A DNA stretch of 64,000 bases, from positions 62,001-126,000 of the forward strand of contig NZ_JAINVH010000010.1 in the NCBI RefSeq assembly GCF_020400825.1. The letters are read 5' to 3'. This DNA comes from Streptomyces sp. HPF1205. GTDB taxonomy: Bacteria > Actinomycetota > Actinomycetes > Streptomycetales > Streptomycetaceae. The translations under genes and the position numbers were made by a program. The notes beneath the pieces were generated by a model. It had not been told where the DNA came from and did no database searches. It saw only the letters and a list, made by a program, of their open reading frames with translations. Each line of letters opens with the position of its first letter. The stretch's first letter is position 1. Shown here one piece after another: positions 24,005 to 32,579 of the stretch.

Positions 24005-26086
24005 GTGCGATCGACCCGTCCCACGACCACGCCCTGGCGCCGGCGCCTCGCCGCCGGGGCCTCGGCGGCCGCCATGGCCGCCGCCCTGCTCGCGGCCGGC
24101 GGCGCCGCCCACGCCGACGATCCGCCGCCTTCCGGAGTCGACGTCACCGTCAACGCCAACGAGGGACAGGGCACGATCCCCGCCACCGGCTACGGCCTCA
24201 ACAGCGCGGTCTGGGACTCCCAGATGAACGTGCCCGAGGTGCAGGACCTGCTCAAGGCGGCAGGCGTCGGTGTGCTGCGCTACCCCGGCGGCTCGTACGG
24301 CGACATCTACCACTGGCAGGACAACACCGCGCCCGGCGGCTACGTCGCCCCCGGCACCGATTTCGACTCCTTCATGGGCACTGTCAAGAAGCTCGGCGCC
24401 CAGCCCATGCTGATCGCCAACTACGGCTCGGGCACCCCGCAGGAGGCCGCGGACTGGGTGCGGTACGCCAACGTCACCAAGGGCTACGGCGCGAAGTTCT
24501 GGGAGGTGGGCAACGAGCTGTACGGCAACGGGCACTACGGCTCCGGCTGGGAGACCGACCAGCACGCCGACACCTCGCCCTCGGCGTACGCGCATAACGT
24601 GCTGGACTACGTCTCGGCGATGAAGGCCGTGGACCCCACCGTCAAGGTCGGCGCGGTTCTGACCATGCCGGGCAACTGGCCCGACGGGGTGATGGCGAGC
24701 GGCGAGAGCTCCGACTGGAACCACACGGTCATCCCGATCATCGCGGGCAAGGCCGACTTCGTGATCGTCCACTGGTACCCGAGCAGCTCCGACGCGGCGC
24801 ACATGCTGGACTCGGTCTCGCAGCTCAATGGTGAGCTGGCACAGCTGCGCGACGAACTCGACGCGGCGGGCGCCGCCGGGACGCCGATCGCGCTCACCGA
24901 GGTCAACGGCGGCGTGGACGAGGACACCCAGCCCAACGCACTGTTCGGCGCTGACGCCTACCTGTCCGCCCTGCAGAACGGCGTGTTCAACGTCGACTGG
25001 TGGGACACCCACAACGGCCCGACCAAGATCGACACCGCGCCCGACGGCGCCACCGACTACGAGGACTGGGGCGTGCTGTCCAGCGGGACGTGCGTCGGCT
25101 CGGTGTGCGAGCCGGCCCTGAACACCCCGTTCCCCAGTTACTGGGCGATCCGGATGCTCAGCCGGGTCGGCGTCGCCGGTGACCAGTTGGTCGGCGCGGG
25201 CAGCGACAGCGCCATGGTGGCCGCGCACGCCGTGCACCGGGCCAACGGCGACCTGAGCGTGATGCTGATCAACAAGGACCCGTCCGCCGCGAAGGACGTG
25301 ACCCTGCACTACGCGGGCTTCACCCCGGACACCGCCGCGACGCAGACCGTGTCCACCTACGGCGACGAGGCCACGTCGATCGACACCGCCACCTCGGCGT
25401 ACTCCGCCACGCACACCCTGCCCCCGTACTCGATCACCACCGTCACACTGCACCCCAAGGCGGGTACGGCGTCCGCGCTGTCGGCCCCGGGCAGCCCGCA
25501 CGTGACGGCGGCGACCGACTCGACCGCGACGGTGAGCTTCAGCCCGTCCAGCGGCGGGCCGGTCACCCGCTACGAGGTGTACCGCCAGGTCGGCACCGTC
25601 AGCGAGCTGCTCGGCAGCTCCACCGGCACCTCCGTCACGGTGCCCAACCTGACGCCGGGGTCCACGTTCACCTGGAACGTGCTGGCCAGGGACGCGGACG
25701 GCAAACTCTCCCGCCCGTCCGACCCGGTCACCGTGCGCACCGGCACCCCGGCGAAGTCGACCTGCCAGGTGTCGTACCAGCTCACCGCCGGCTGGGGCAG
25801 CGGCTTCAACGCCAATGTCACGGTGACCAACACCGGCCCCACCCCGATCACCGGCTGGACGGTGGCCTTCGACTTCCCCAGCACCGGCCAGTCGGTCGCC
25901 GGCTTCTGGAACGCGAAGGTCACCCAGAGCGGCCGGACCGTGGTGGCCACCCCGGTGGACTGGAACGGCACCCTCGCCGCGAACGGCGGCAACTCGGCCT
26001 CCTTCGGCTTCACCGGCGCCAACAGCGGCGCCAACCCGCCGCCGACCGTCTTCACGCTGAACGGAACGGTGTGCACCACGCAGTGA
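24005..26086 (+). CDS. Secreted clan-A-like glycoside hydrolase with FnIII and CBM2 domains
   Basis: 693 aa from GTG 24005. Signal peptide about residues 1-38 (RRRLAAG, then hydrophobic, ending AAHA). Catalytic (beta/alpha)8-like part about 45-490: VLRYPGGSYGDIYHW, KFWEVGNELYG with the acid/base Glu171 in the NE pair, and IALTEVNGG with the likely nucleophile Glu299; it resembles arabinofuranosidase-type (GH51-like) barrels but I cannot fix the family. FnIII about 496-580; CBM2 about 585-693 (QVSYQLTAGWGSGFNANVTVTN split by a Cys pair). Cellulose targeting and CebR boxes point to plant cell wall breakdown. Confidence 0.85.
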   Translation: MRSTRPTTTPWRRRLAAGASAAAMAAALLAAGGAAHADDPPPSGVDVTVNANEGQGTIPATGYGLNSAVWDSQMNVPEVQDLLKAAGVGVLRYPGGSYGDIYHWQDNTAPGGYVAPGTDFDSFMGTVKKLGAQPMLIANYGSGTPQEAADWVRYANVTKGYGAKFWEVGNELYGNGHYGSGWETDQHADTSPSAYAHNVLDYVSAMKAVDPTVKVGAVLTMPGNWPDGVMASGESSDWNHTVIPIIAGKADFVIVHWYPSSSDAAHMLDSVSQLNGELAQLRDELDAAGAAGTPIALTEVNGGVDEDTQPNALFGADAYLSALQNGVFNVDWWDTHNGPTKIDTAPDGATDYEDWGVLSSGTCVGSVCEPALNTPFPSYWAIRMLSRVGVAGDQLVGAGSDSAMVAAHAVHRANGDLSVMLINKDPSAAKDVTLHYAGFTPDTAATQTVSTYGDEATSIDTATSAYSATHTLPPYSITTVTLHPKAGTASALSAPGSPHVTAATDSTATVSFSPSSGGPVTRYEVYRQVGTVSELLGSSTGTSVTVPNLTPGSTFTWNVLARDADGKLSRPSDPVTVRTGTPAKSTCQVSYQLTAGWGSGFNANVTVTNTGPTPITGWTVAFDFPSTGQSVAGFWNAKVTQSGRTVVATPVDWNGTLAANGGNSASFGFTGANSGANPPPTVFTLNGTVCTTQ

Positions 26087-26140
26087 CCGCGACCGTGCCG
26101 CGGTGAGAAAGCAGGAAACCGCGACGGCGACGCGGTGAGA

Positions 26141-26177
26141 GGGGCCCGGTCCGGCGCGCGACGCCGGACCGGGCCCC
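26141..26177 (+). terminator. Terminator after the glycoside hydrolase
   Basis: A perfect 16-bp stem (26141-26156 with 26162-26177) and 5-nt loop, 55 bp after the stop codon. Confidence 0.85.
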
Positions 26178-26331
26178 CTCGCGTGCGGTGCGGGCGGCGG
26201 CACGCGCCGTAGGCCATGGGGACGGTCCCCGCGCGCCGGTGGTTTCGCCGGCACCGGCGCGGGTCAGGCGCAAGGACGACCGGCCGCGGGCCCGCCGGCA
26301 CGGACGAGCGGCAATACGCAGGGAGACACCG

Positions 26332-26745
26332 ATGACCGCCTCTTCGCCGATCGACATCCTCGACACGCTCGCCGAGCAGCACGAGCGGATCCGCGAGCTG
26401 CTGACGGCGGTGGAGACCGCCGGCGGCCCGGCCCGGCGGGAGGCGCTCGACGAGCTGGGCGAGCTGCTGGCGCTGCACGAAACGGGCGAGGGCTACCTGA
26501 ACGGGCCGGACGGCGGCCGGGCGGGGACGCGGGGTACGCGCCTGACCGCCGAGCTGTCCGCCCTGGACGCGGACGGCCCCGACTTCGCGGCCCGCTTCGC
26601 CCGCTTCGCCGCCGAGTTCCGCGCGCACGCCGAGCGGGAGGAGCGCGAGGTGTTCCCCGCCGCCCGGGCCGCCCACTCCCCCGACGAACTGCACGAGATG
26701 GGCAACCGGCTGCTCAAGGCGGAACGGGCCGCCCTCGGCGGCTGA
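26332..26745 (+). CDS. Hemerythrin-like (HHE) protein
   Basis: 137 aa, all-helical. Potential metal ligands: EQHERIREL (His, Glu), ALHETGEGYL (His, Glu), and HAEREEREVFP (His, Glu), i.e. the H...HxxxE...HxxxE arrangement of HHE domains. The last canonical His-Asp ligand helix is weak (SPDELHEMG). Such proteins bind di-iron and oxygen or act in iron/redox sensing. ATG 26332 follows GGGAGAC. One base separates its stop from that of the convergent PHP gene. Confidence 0.8.
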   Translation: MTASSPIDILDTLAEQHERIRELLTAVETAGGPARREALDELGELLALHETGEGYLNGPDGGRAGTRGTRLTAELSALDADGPDFAARFARFAAEFRAHAEREEREVFPAARAAHSPDELHEMGNRLLKAERAALGG

Positions 26746-26746
26746 C

Positions 26747-27781
26747 TCACCGACCCGCCGGAGCCCGCCGCGTCCTGGTCCAGGTCACCAGCTCGTCGGC
26801 GGTCCACGTCGTGACGACGCGCTCGGCGGGGATGCCCGCCTCCTCGGCGCGTGCGCAGCCGCGGATCAGCCAGTCGAGCTGGCCGGGAGCGTGGGCGTCG
26901 CTGTCGACGGCGAACAGGGTGCCGCTGTCGCGGGCCAGCGCGAGCAGGCGGCGGGGCGGGTCCAGCCGGTCGGGACTGCTGTTGATCTCCACCGCGGTGC
27001 CGGAACGGGCGCAGGCCGCGAAGACGGCATCGGCGTCGAAGGCGGACTCCGGGCGCACCGCGCGCCCGCCGAGCAGCCGGTTGGTGCAGTGTCCGAGGAC
27101 GTCGACCAGGGGGTTGGTGACCGCCGCCACCAGCCGGGCGGTGAAGGCGGGGGCGGGCATCCGCAGTTCGGAGTGCGCGGAGGCGACGACCACGTCCAGC
27201 CGGTCGAGCAGGTCGTCGTCCTGGTCCAGCGAGCCGTCCGGCAGGATGTCGCACTCGATGCCGGTCAGCAGCCGGAAGGGCGCCAGACGGGTGTTCAGCT
27301 CGGCGACCGTGTCGAGCTGGGCCCGCAGCCGGTCGGCGGACAGGCCGCGGGCGACCTTCAGCCGCGGCGAGTGGTCGGTCAGCGCCGCCCACTCGTGGCC
27401 GAGGCCGCGCGCGGCCAGGGCCATCACCTCGACGGGGCTGCCGCCGTCGGACCAGTCGGAGTGCAGGTGGCAGTCGCCGCGGACGGCGGCCCGCAACCGC
27501 CGGCCGCCCTCGGCGAGCGGGGTGGTCCGGGCCTGTTCCTCCAGCGCGGCCAGGTAGCCGGGGACGCGGCCCGCGCTCGCCTCGGCGATGACCGTGCCGG
27601 TGCTCTGCCCGATGCCTTTGAGATCGGTGAACCGGCCGGTGGCGGCCCGCCGCCGGCGTTCCTCCTCGGGCAGCGCCGCCAGCACCTCGGCGGCGCGCCG
27701 GAACGCCCTGACGCGGAAGGTGGGTGCCTGTGCGCGCTCCAGCAGGAACGCGATCCGTTCCAGCGCCTCGATCGGTTCCAT
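26747..27781 (-). CDS. PHP-domain phosphoesterase with an N-terminal helix-hairpin-helix region
   Basis: 344 aa. Residues 1-95 resemble the DNA polymerase X-type HhH region (FRVRAFRRAAEVLAAL, FTDLKGIGQSTGTVIAEA). Residues 100-340 form the PHP domain: GDCHLHSDWSDGGSP, WAALTDHSPRL, LTGIECDILPDGSLD, VVASAHSEL, VDVLGHCTN, AVEINSSP and AVDSDAHAPGQL, all metal-ligand motifs intact. This is the architecture of PolX C-terminal halves and stand-alone YcdX-like proteins without the polymerase palm. Likely a metal-dependent nuclease or phosphatase acting in repair. Confidence 0.87.
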   Translation of the reverse strand: MEPIEALERIAFLLERAQAPTFRVRAFRRAAEVLAALPEEERRRRAATGRFTDLKGIGQSTGTVIAEASAGRVPGYLAALEEQARTTPLAEGGRRLRAAVRGDCHLHSDWSDGGSPVEVMALAARGLGHEWAALTDHSPRLKVARGLSADRLRAQLDTVAELNTRLAPFRLLTGIECDILPDGSLDQDDDLLDRLDVVVASAHSELRMPAPAFTARLVAAVTNPLVDVLGHCTNRLLGGRAVRPESAFDADAVFAACARSGTAVEINSSPDRLDPPRRLLALARDSGTLFAVDSDAHAPGQLDWLIRGCARAEEAGIPAERVVTTWTADELVTWTRTRRAPAGR

Positions 27782-27855
27782 GACGATCGCTGTTCCCCGC
27801 GGCGGGCCCCGTCTCACTCTCGGGCGTCCCGGCGTCACCCGCGGGGAGGCGCGCC

Positions 27856-28692
27856 TCACACCCGCGGCACGTGCAGCGCGTCCCACGTCTCCTTGCCGGG
27901 GGGCCACTTCAGGGCCTCGCCCGTCCAGCCCTTGTGGTGCTCGGCGCTGTAGGTGCGCTGCCACGCCTCGTACGAGGCGATGTCGCCCGAGCCGATCACG
28001 TCCTTGTTCGCGCTGCCGCGGTAGTGGTCGCAGCCGACCGCGACCAGCCGGTCGTGCATGGCGGCCACGATCGGCGAGCGGCGGCCGGGGGTGAACCAGT
28101 CCGAGCCGGGGAACGGCTCGTAGCCCGGCGCGGCGCCGCTGCCGCCGCCCGCCCACGCCCGCAGTGCGCCCTTGCCCGCGAAGTTCGCCACGTTCAGGTC
28201 AAGACCGCCGCTCTCGCCGTACTGGTGGAACAGCCAGGAGTGCTGGATCCGCGGCCGGCCGGCCGGGGCGTCCGGGTCGGCGATCCACAGGCCGTCGCCG
28301 ACGTACGAGGTGTGGTCGCGGTGCAGCCAGAAGTCGCGGTTGCAGTACAGCACGGCCTTGTGGCCAGGCGCCGCCGCCCGCAGGTCCTTCAGGAAGGCGT
28401 CCTTGTCGGAGCCGGACACACCGGTGTCCTCCCAGTCCAGGGCGAGCACGTCCCCGGCCCGGGGGGCGGCGCGGTGCAGGAAGTACGAGACCTGCGCGCT
28501 CATCGAGCCGGGCCGGACGAAGTGGTAGTGGCCGACCACGAGCGAGGCCGCGCGGCCGTGGGCGACCTGCGCGGCGTGCCGGGGGTTGACGTACGAGGTG
28601 CCCTCGGTCGCCTTCACGAACACGAAGCCGAAGCCCGCGGTGCCGTAGTCGGTGCTCTGGTACGAGGAGACGTCGATTCCTTTGAGGCTCAT
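27856..28692 (-). CDS. GH25 lysozyme with C-terminal wall-binding-like domain
   Basis: 278 aa. GH25 barrel about 1-190: starts KGIDVSSYQ (catalytic Asp), FVFVKATEGTSYVNP, GHYHFVRPG, and the acid pair in LALDWEDTG. Residues about 200-278 (SDWFTPGRRSPIVAAMHDRLVAVGC … SYEAWQRTYS) form the short C-terminal module seen in actinobacterial and phage lysins. There is no signal peptide: the catalytic domain begins at residue 3. Export would need a holin, lysis or a non-classical route. The ATG has no obvious ribosome site. Confidence 0.88.
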   Translation of the reverse strand: MSLKGIDVSSYQSTDYGTAGFGFVFVKATEGTSYVNPRHAAQVAHGRAASLVVGHYHFVRPGSMSAQVSYFLHRAAPRAGDVLALDWEDTGVSGSDKDAFLKDLRAAAPGHKAVLYCNRDFWLHRDHTSYVGDGLWIADPDAPAGRPRIQHSWLFHQYGESGGLDLNVANFAGKGALRAWAGGGSGAAPGYEPFPGSDWFTPGRRSPIVAAMHDRLVAVGCDHYRGSANKDVIGSGDIASYEAWQRTYSAEHHKGWTGEALKWPPGKETWDALHVPRV

Positions 28693-28770
28693 GCGCGGTC
28701 CGAATTCTGTGAGTGGCGGTTCCGGCCGGGCCGGTGGTGCGGAGAAGGGGCGGGTGCGGGCACGGGACCG

Positions 28771-28842
28771 GTCGATGGACGGGGGCCGGTCGGTGGCAGG
28801 GCCTGTCGATGGACGGGGGCCGGTCAGTGGACGGGGCCGGTG
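28771..28842. repeat. 34-bp-period direct repeats between GH25 and lipoprotein genes
   Basis: A 21-bp sequence starting GTCGATGGACGGGGGCCGGT occurs at 28771-28791 and exactly again at 28805-28825. A third degenerate copy (GTCAGTGGACGGGGCCGGT) starts at 28823 and includes the stop codon of the lipoprotein gene. Confidence 0.8.
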
Positions 28843-29495
28843 CCGAAGGTGCCGCCGCACACGACGGGGGCGGCCACGGCCAGGGTCACGGCCTCGGTGG
28901 ACCCCGGCGGGTACACCTTGACGAACGCGGGTGCGCGCCAGCAACCCCCCTCGCGGACACCCTGGTTGAGGGTGTGCAGGTCCGCCTCGACGGACCGGCC
29001 CGGGGCGAGCCGCACCACCGCTGCCCTGCCGCCCTCGCGGCCCGCGGGCCGGCCGATGACACTCCCGTCACCGCGCAGCAGGGAGACCCCCGGATAGCCG
29101 TCGAGGGTGCACGGGTGTGCGGAGACGTTGGTGAACGTCAGCGGGTAGTAGACCTGGCCGGCGCCGGGATCGCCGCGGCCGAGCCGCAGCTTCAGGTCGC
29201 CGACGGTGCACCGCGTGGAGCCGGCGGGTGTCGCGGACGGCGCCCGGCCGCCGGACGGAGCCGGCGTCACGGAGGGAGCCGGCGTCACGGAGGGTGCGGC
29301 GGTACCGGGTGCGGCGGACGAAGTCGTCGGGGCGGCGGTGGCGCCGGCGGACGTCCCGGCGGCGGACGCCCCGCCGGACGAGCTGCCGCATCCGGCGGCG
29401 GACGCGGCCAGCAGGACGCCGGCCACGGCCACCGCGACCGGCGGCCTGCGGCGGATCCCGGCGGCGGAACGGAAGAGCACGGACGAAGTACGCAT
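28824..29495 (-). CDS. DUF4232 lipoprotein
   Basis: 223 aa. Lipoprotein signal with RRRPPVAVAVAGVLLAASAAGC (lipobox A-A-G-C), then a long S/A/T/P linker containing a repeated SVTPAP unit (about 40-95). The folded part (about 96-223) is a DUF4232 beta-sandwich: CTVGDLKLRLG, YYPLTFTNVSAHPCTLDGYPGVSLL, ADLHTLNQGV. Four cysteines likely form two disulphides outside the membrane. Function unknown. ATG 29495 chosen. Confidence 0.85.
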   Translation of the reverse strand: MRTSSVLFRSAAGIRRRPPVAVAVAGVLLAASAAGCGSSSGGASAAGTSAGATAAPTTSSAAPGTAAPSVTPAPSVTPAPSGGRAPSATPAGSTRCTVGDLKLRLGRGDPGAGQVYYPLTFTNVSAHPCTLDGYPGVSLLRGDGSVIGRPAGREGGRAAVVRLAPGRSVEADLHTLNQGVREGGCWRAPAFVKVYPPGSTEAVTLAVAAPVVCGGTFGTGPVH

Positions 29496-29635
29496 GTCTG
29501 ACGGGTGCTCGGCGCACGGCCCCTTCGAACCCGGGGTGGCGTGATTGTTGCCGTACCCGCACATTCCCCCCGTCCCGTCCCGAACCGCCGTACCAACGGC
29601 GAACAGGGGTGCGCACGAAGAGGCTTGACGGCGAC

Positions 29636-31171
29636 TCAGTCCGGTCCGCGGCGCTTCAGCGGCCGTACGGCCGGGCCGTGCAGGACTTCGCCGTCCACGC
29701 CGAACCGCGAGCCGTGGCAGGGGCATTCCCACACCCGCTCGGCGTCGTTGAAGGCGACCAGGCACCCCAGGTGGGTGCAGCGTGCGGACACCACGTGCGC
29801 GGCGCCGTCCTCGTCGCGGTAGACGGCGTACGTGCCGCCGCCGGTGCGCACCACCGCGCCGGTGCCGGGGGCGACGGCGGAGAGGTCGTCGTGGCGGGCG
29901 GCGCGCAGCCGGTCCCCGACGAAGTGGGCCGCGACCTCGGCCTGCTGCGCCAGCAGCGTCGGCGCCTCCTTGAGCAGCGGCAGCAGGCGGCGCGGGTCGT
30001 ACAGTCCCGCCCAGCGCGGCGGACGGCCGGCGATGAGCTCGCTGATCAGCCGGCCGGCCATCACCCCGCCGGTCATGCCCCAGCCGCCGAAGCCGGTGGC
30101 GACATAGGTGTGGCGGGCGCCGGGGTGCAGCGGGCCGACGAGGGCGACCTTGTCGGTCGGGTCGTTGTCCTGCGCGGCCCAGCGGTAGGCGGTCTCCTCC
30201 ACCGGGAAGTGCTCGTGCATCCAGGCGTCCAGGGTGCGGAAGCGCTCGGCGGCGCTCCCGGTGCCGGGGGTGAAGTCCTCGCCGGTCACGATGAGCAGCC
30301 GCCGCCCGTCCGGCAGCGGGGCGGTGCGCACCGAGCGCTTGCCGTCGCCCTCGGTGATGTACATCCCCCGCGGGTCCGCGGCCGCGTCGACGGGGCCTGC
30401 GACGACGAGTTCGCGGCGCGGCTTGAGTCGGGCGAACAGCAGGGCGCGGTCGAAGACCGGGTAGTGGGTGGCGACCACGATGTCGCGGGCGGTGACGGTC
30501 GCGCCGGACTCGGTGCCGAGCCTCCCCGGCTCGCCCTCGCGCAGCGAGGTGACGCGGGTGCGCTCGTGGACGGTGCCGCCGCGCGCCAGGAGGTCCTGGG
30601 CCAGGCCCAGCATGTAGGCCAGGGGATGGAACTGCGCCTGCCCCTCCACCCGCACCGCGCCCGCGACCTGGAACGGCAGCCCGGTCCGGTCCGTGTAGCG
30701 CGCGTCCAGCCCGGCCTCCCGCGCGGCCCTGGCCTCCGCCTCCAGCTTCGGCCGCTGTGCCGGGTCGCGCGAGTACGTGACGGCGGGCAGCCGTTCCAGG
30801 TCGCAGTTCAGGCCCAGTTCGCCGACGGTGGCGGCGATCCGCTCCAGCGCGTCGGTCTGGGAGGCGGCGTACAGCGCGGCCGCCTCCGCTCCGTGCCTGC
30901 TGCGCAGCCGGTCGTAGATCAGGGTGTGCTGCGCGGTCACCTTGGCCGTGGTGTGGCCGCTGACCCCGGAGGCGATGCGGTCGGCCTCCAGCACCACGAC
31001 GGACCGCCCGGCGCGGGCCGCCTCCCACGCGGTGCTCAGCCCCGCGATGCCGCCGCCGATCACGGCGACGTCCACGCTCAGGTCGTCGGTGAGCGGCGCG
31101 AAGCGCGTCCAGTCGGTGCCGTGCGTCCAGTACGACTCGCCCGTGCCGGGCAGGTCCAGGTCGTTCGCCAT
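29636..31171 (-). CDS. FAD-dependent oxidoreductase with C-terminal Rieske domain
   Basis: 511 aa. DAO-type FAD fold at the N-terminus: VDVAVIGGGIAGLSTAWEAARAG with VVVLEADRI; the GHTTAKVTAQHT segment and VATGFGGWGMTGGV are characteristic. C-terminal Rieske 2Fe-2S domain (about 420-505): CTHLGC and CPCHGSRF. This is the 'FAD oxidoreductase plus Rieske' family found widely in streptomycetes, thought to dehydrogenate an amine or amino-acid-like substrate with electrons leaving via the Rieske centre. Substrate unknown. Confidence 0.9.
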   Translation of the reverse strand: MANDLDLPGTGESYWTHGTDWTRFAPLTDDLSVDVAVIGGGIAGLSTAWEAARAGRSVVVLEADRIASGVSGHTTAKVTAQHTLIYDRLRSRHGAEAAALYAASQTDALERIAATVGELGLNCDLERLPAVTYSRDPAQRPKLEAEARAAREAGLDARYTDRTGLPFQVAGAVRVEGQAQFHPLAYMLGLAQDLLARGGTVHERTRVTSLREGEPGRLGTESGATVTARDIVVATHYPVFDRALLFARLKPRRELVVAGPVDAAADPRGMYITEGDGKRSVRTAPLPDGRRLLIVTGEDFTPGTGSAAERFRTLDAWMHEHFPVEETAYRWAAQDNDPTDKVALVGPLHPGARHTYVATGFGGWGMTGGVMAGRLISELIAGRPPRWAGLYDPRRLLPLLKEAPTLLAQQAEVAAHFVGDRLRAARHDDLSAVAPGTGAVVRTGGGTYAVYRDEDGAAHVVSARCTHLGCLVAFNDAERVWECPCHGSRFGVDGEVLHGPAVRPLKRRGPD

Positions 31172-31263
31172 GCCTGAGCGGTTTCCCGCGGCGGGCGCGA
31201 GCACGCAAGGAGGCGCCGTATTCGCCTCGAATGGCCGCCCCGGGCCCCGCCCCCGGGCCCCGC

Positions 31264-31881
31264 TCAGTGGTCCGACTCGCCGGTCCTGCGGCGGCGCCGG
31301 ATGTGCCACACGATCAGGGCGATCACGACGACACCGGCCACCGTGGCCGCGACGGCGGTGCCGGCGACGTGCTCGATCCGCTTGTAGGCGGTGCCGGCGA
31401 AGTAGCCGAGCAGGGTGAAGCCGACGCCCCACACGAGGCCGCCGAGCGCGTTGAAGGCCAGGAACACCCGGTAGGGCATGCGGGAGATCCCGGCCAGCGC
31501 GGGCATCAGGGCGCGGAAGAAGGCGATGAACCTGCCGAGGAACACCGCGACCGGTCCGCGCCGCCGGATGAGGTCCTGGGCCTTCCCGATGCGTTCGCGG
31601 TGGCTGCGCAGCCCCTTGGCATCCAGGATCCGGGGCCCGAGGCGACGGCCGACCTCGTAGCCGACCGAGTCGCCGAGCACGGCGGCGAACACCACGACGG
31701 CGCACAGCCAGTACACCGAGACCCGGCCCTGGTTGGCGATCACCCCGCCGAGGACGACGGCGGTCTCGCCGGGCAGCACGAAGCCGAAGAACAGGGCGTC
31801 CTCGCAGAAGACGAGTCCTCCGACGACGGCGTAGACCATCAGTCCCGAGCCGCTCGCCAGCCAGTCGGTGATGCCGTGCAC
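31264..31881 (-). CDS. DedA-family membrane protein
   Basis: 205 aa with five or six hydrophobic segments. DedA/SNARE-associated signatures: FCEDALFFGFVLPGETAVVLGG, GDSVGYEVGRRLGPRIL, and GRFIAFFRALMPALAGISRMPYRVFL with the conserved arginines. DedA proteins support undecaprenyl-phosphate or phospholipid translocation and proton-motive-force homeostasis. It is third in a same-strand set with a PRC-barrel gene and a 59-aa membrane protein gene; only 16 bp separate it from the latter. Confidence 0.9.
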   Translation of the reverse strand: MHGITDWLASGSGLMVYAVVGGLVFCEDALFFGFVLPGETAVVLGGVIANQGRVSVYWLCAVVVFAAVLGDSVGYEVGRRLGPRILDAKGLRSHRERIGKAQDLIRRRGPVAVFLGRFIAFFRALMPALAGISRMPYRVFLAFNALGGLVWGVGFTLLGYFAGTAYKRIEHVAGTAVAATVAGVVVIALIVWHIRRRRRTGESDH

Positions 31882-31897
31882 GGCCTTCGCCGGCCTC

Positions 31898-32077
31898 TCA
31901 CCTCAGGCCGCGGCGGCCCGGCGGCCGTACCCGGCCGCGCAGCCGCAGCCACCCGTACACCAGGTCGGCCGCGAAGACCGCGCAGCCGACGGCCAGCAGC
32001 CAGGTCAGGCCGTCGGCCACCGCACCGATCAGGCCGAGCACGAACGCCACGATGATCAGGAACAGGAAGAAGCTCAT
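31898..32077 (-). CDS. Small membrane protein (59 aa)
   Basis: ATG 32077 has a strong GGAAGGAGG site. The peptide has two hydrophobic segments, FFLFLIIVAFVLGLIGAV and LTWLLAVGCAVFAADLVYG, followed by a highly basic tail (WLRLRGRVRPPGRRGLR). It fits between the PRC-barrel and DedA genes in one transcription unit. Similar tiny two-span proteins are frequent in streptomycetes and have no assigned function. Confidence 0.8.
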   Translation of the reverse strand: MSFFLFLIIVAFVLGLIGAVADGLTWLLAVGCAVFAADLVYGWLRLRGRVRPPGRRGLR

Positions 32078-32141
32078 CGTCGCGCCTCCTTCCGGCGTCT
32101 GCGGTCCGACCGGTGCGGTCGCAACGGCGGCGACGGGGCTG

Positions 32142-32498
32142 TCACCGGCGGGCGAGCCGGCGCACCCCGTCCGCTCCGGACGTGTACGCCAGGCCGTAGT
32201 ACTGGAAGATCGCCTCCTCGTCCTCGGCCGGGAGGACGTCGTCCGTCCCGATCGAGGGGGCCGACTTCACCAGCGATTTGGCATACGGCACGCGTACCTG
32301 GTCCGGACCAGCGGTCGCCTCGTCCACCGGCACGAAGACCAGCCGGCGGCGGGTGGGGGCCCCGGTGCGGACCGTGGCCATCGAGGGCTGGTCCGTGCCG
32401 GTGTCCACGTAGACCGCTTCCAGGACACCGATCCGGCGGCCGTTCTCGTCCACCACGGCGTGCTCGCGCCATTCACGCAGATCGGCGATCCGGACCAT
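32142..32498 (-). CDS. PRC-barrel domain protein
   Basis: 118 aa. Starts MVRIADLREWREHAVVDENGRRIGVLEAVYVD, the PRC-barrel beta fold, and continues RRLVFVPVDEA with VRVPYAKSLVKSAP. Ends with a helical EEAIFQYYGLAY segment typical of the streptomycete version. PRC barrels bind RNA or proteins (RimM, photosynthetic reaction centre H subunit), but the role here is unknown. GAGGAGG precedes ATG 32498. First gene of the PRC/small-membrane-protein/DedA set. Confidence 0.85.
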   Translation of the reverse strand: MVRIADLREWREHAVVDENGRRIGVLEAVYVDTGTDQPSMATVRTGAPTRRRLVFVPVDEATAGPDQVRVPYAKSLVKSAPSIGTDDVLPAEDEEAIFQYYGLAYTSGADGVRRLARR

Positions 32499-32579
32499 GC
32501 CGTCCTCCTCGCGTCGTCGGCGGTACGGGCGGTGTCCCTCGGTGTCCGCCTGCCCCCGTCACGGCCCCGTACACACCCG

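Noticed and set aside
27856..28692. Prophage remnant around the GH25 lysozyme
   Set aside because: No holin, integrase, structural gene or att repeat is visible on either side.
28771..28842. CRISPR or attachment-site repeat
   Set aside because: Only two exact copies with a 13-bp spacer and no integrase or cas gene nearby.
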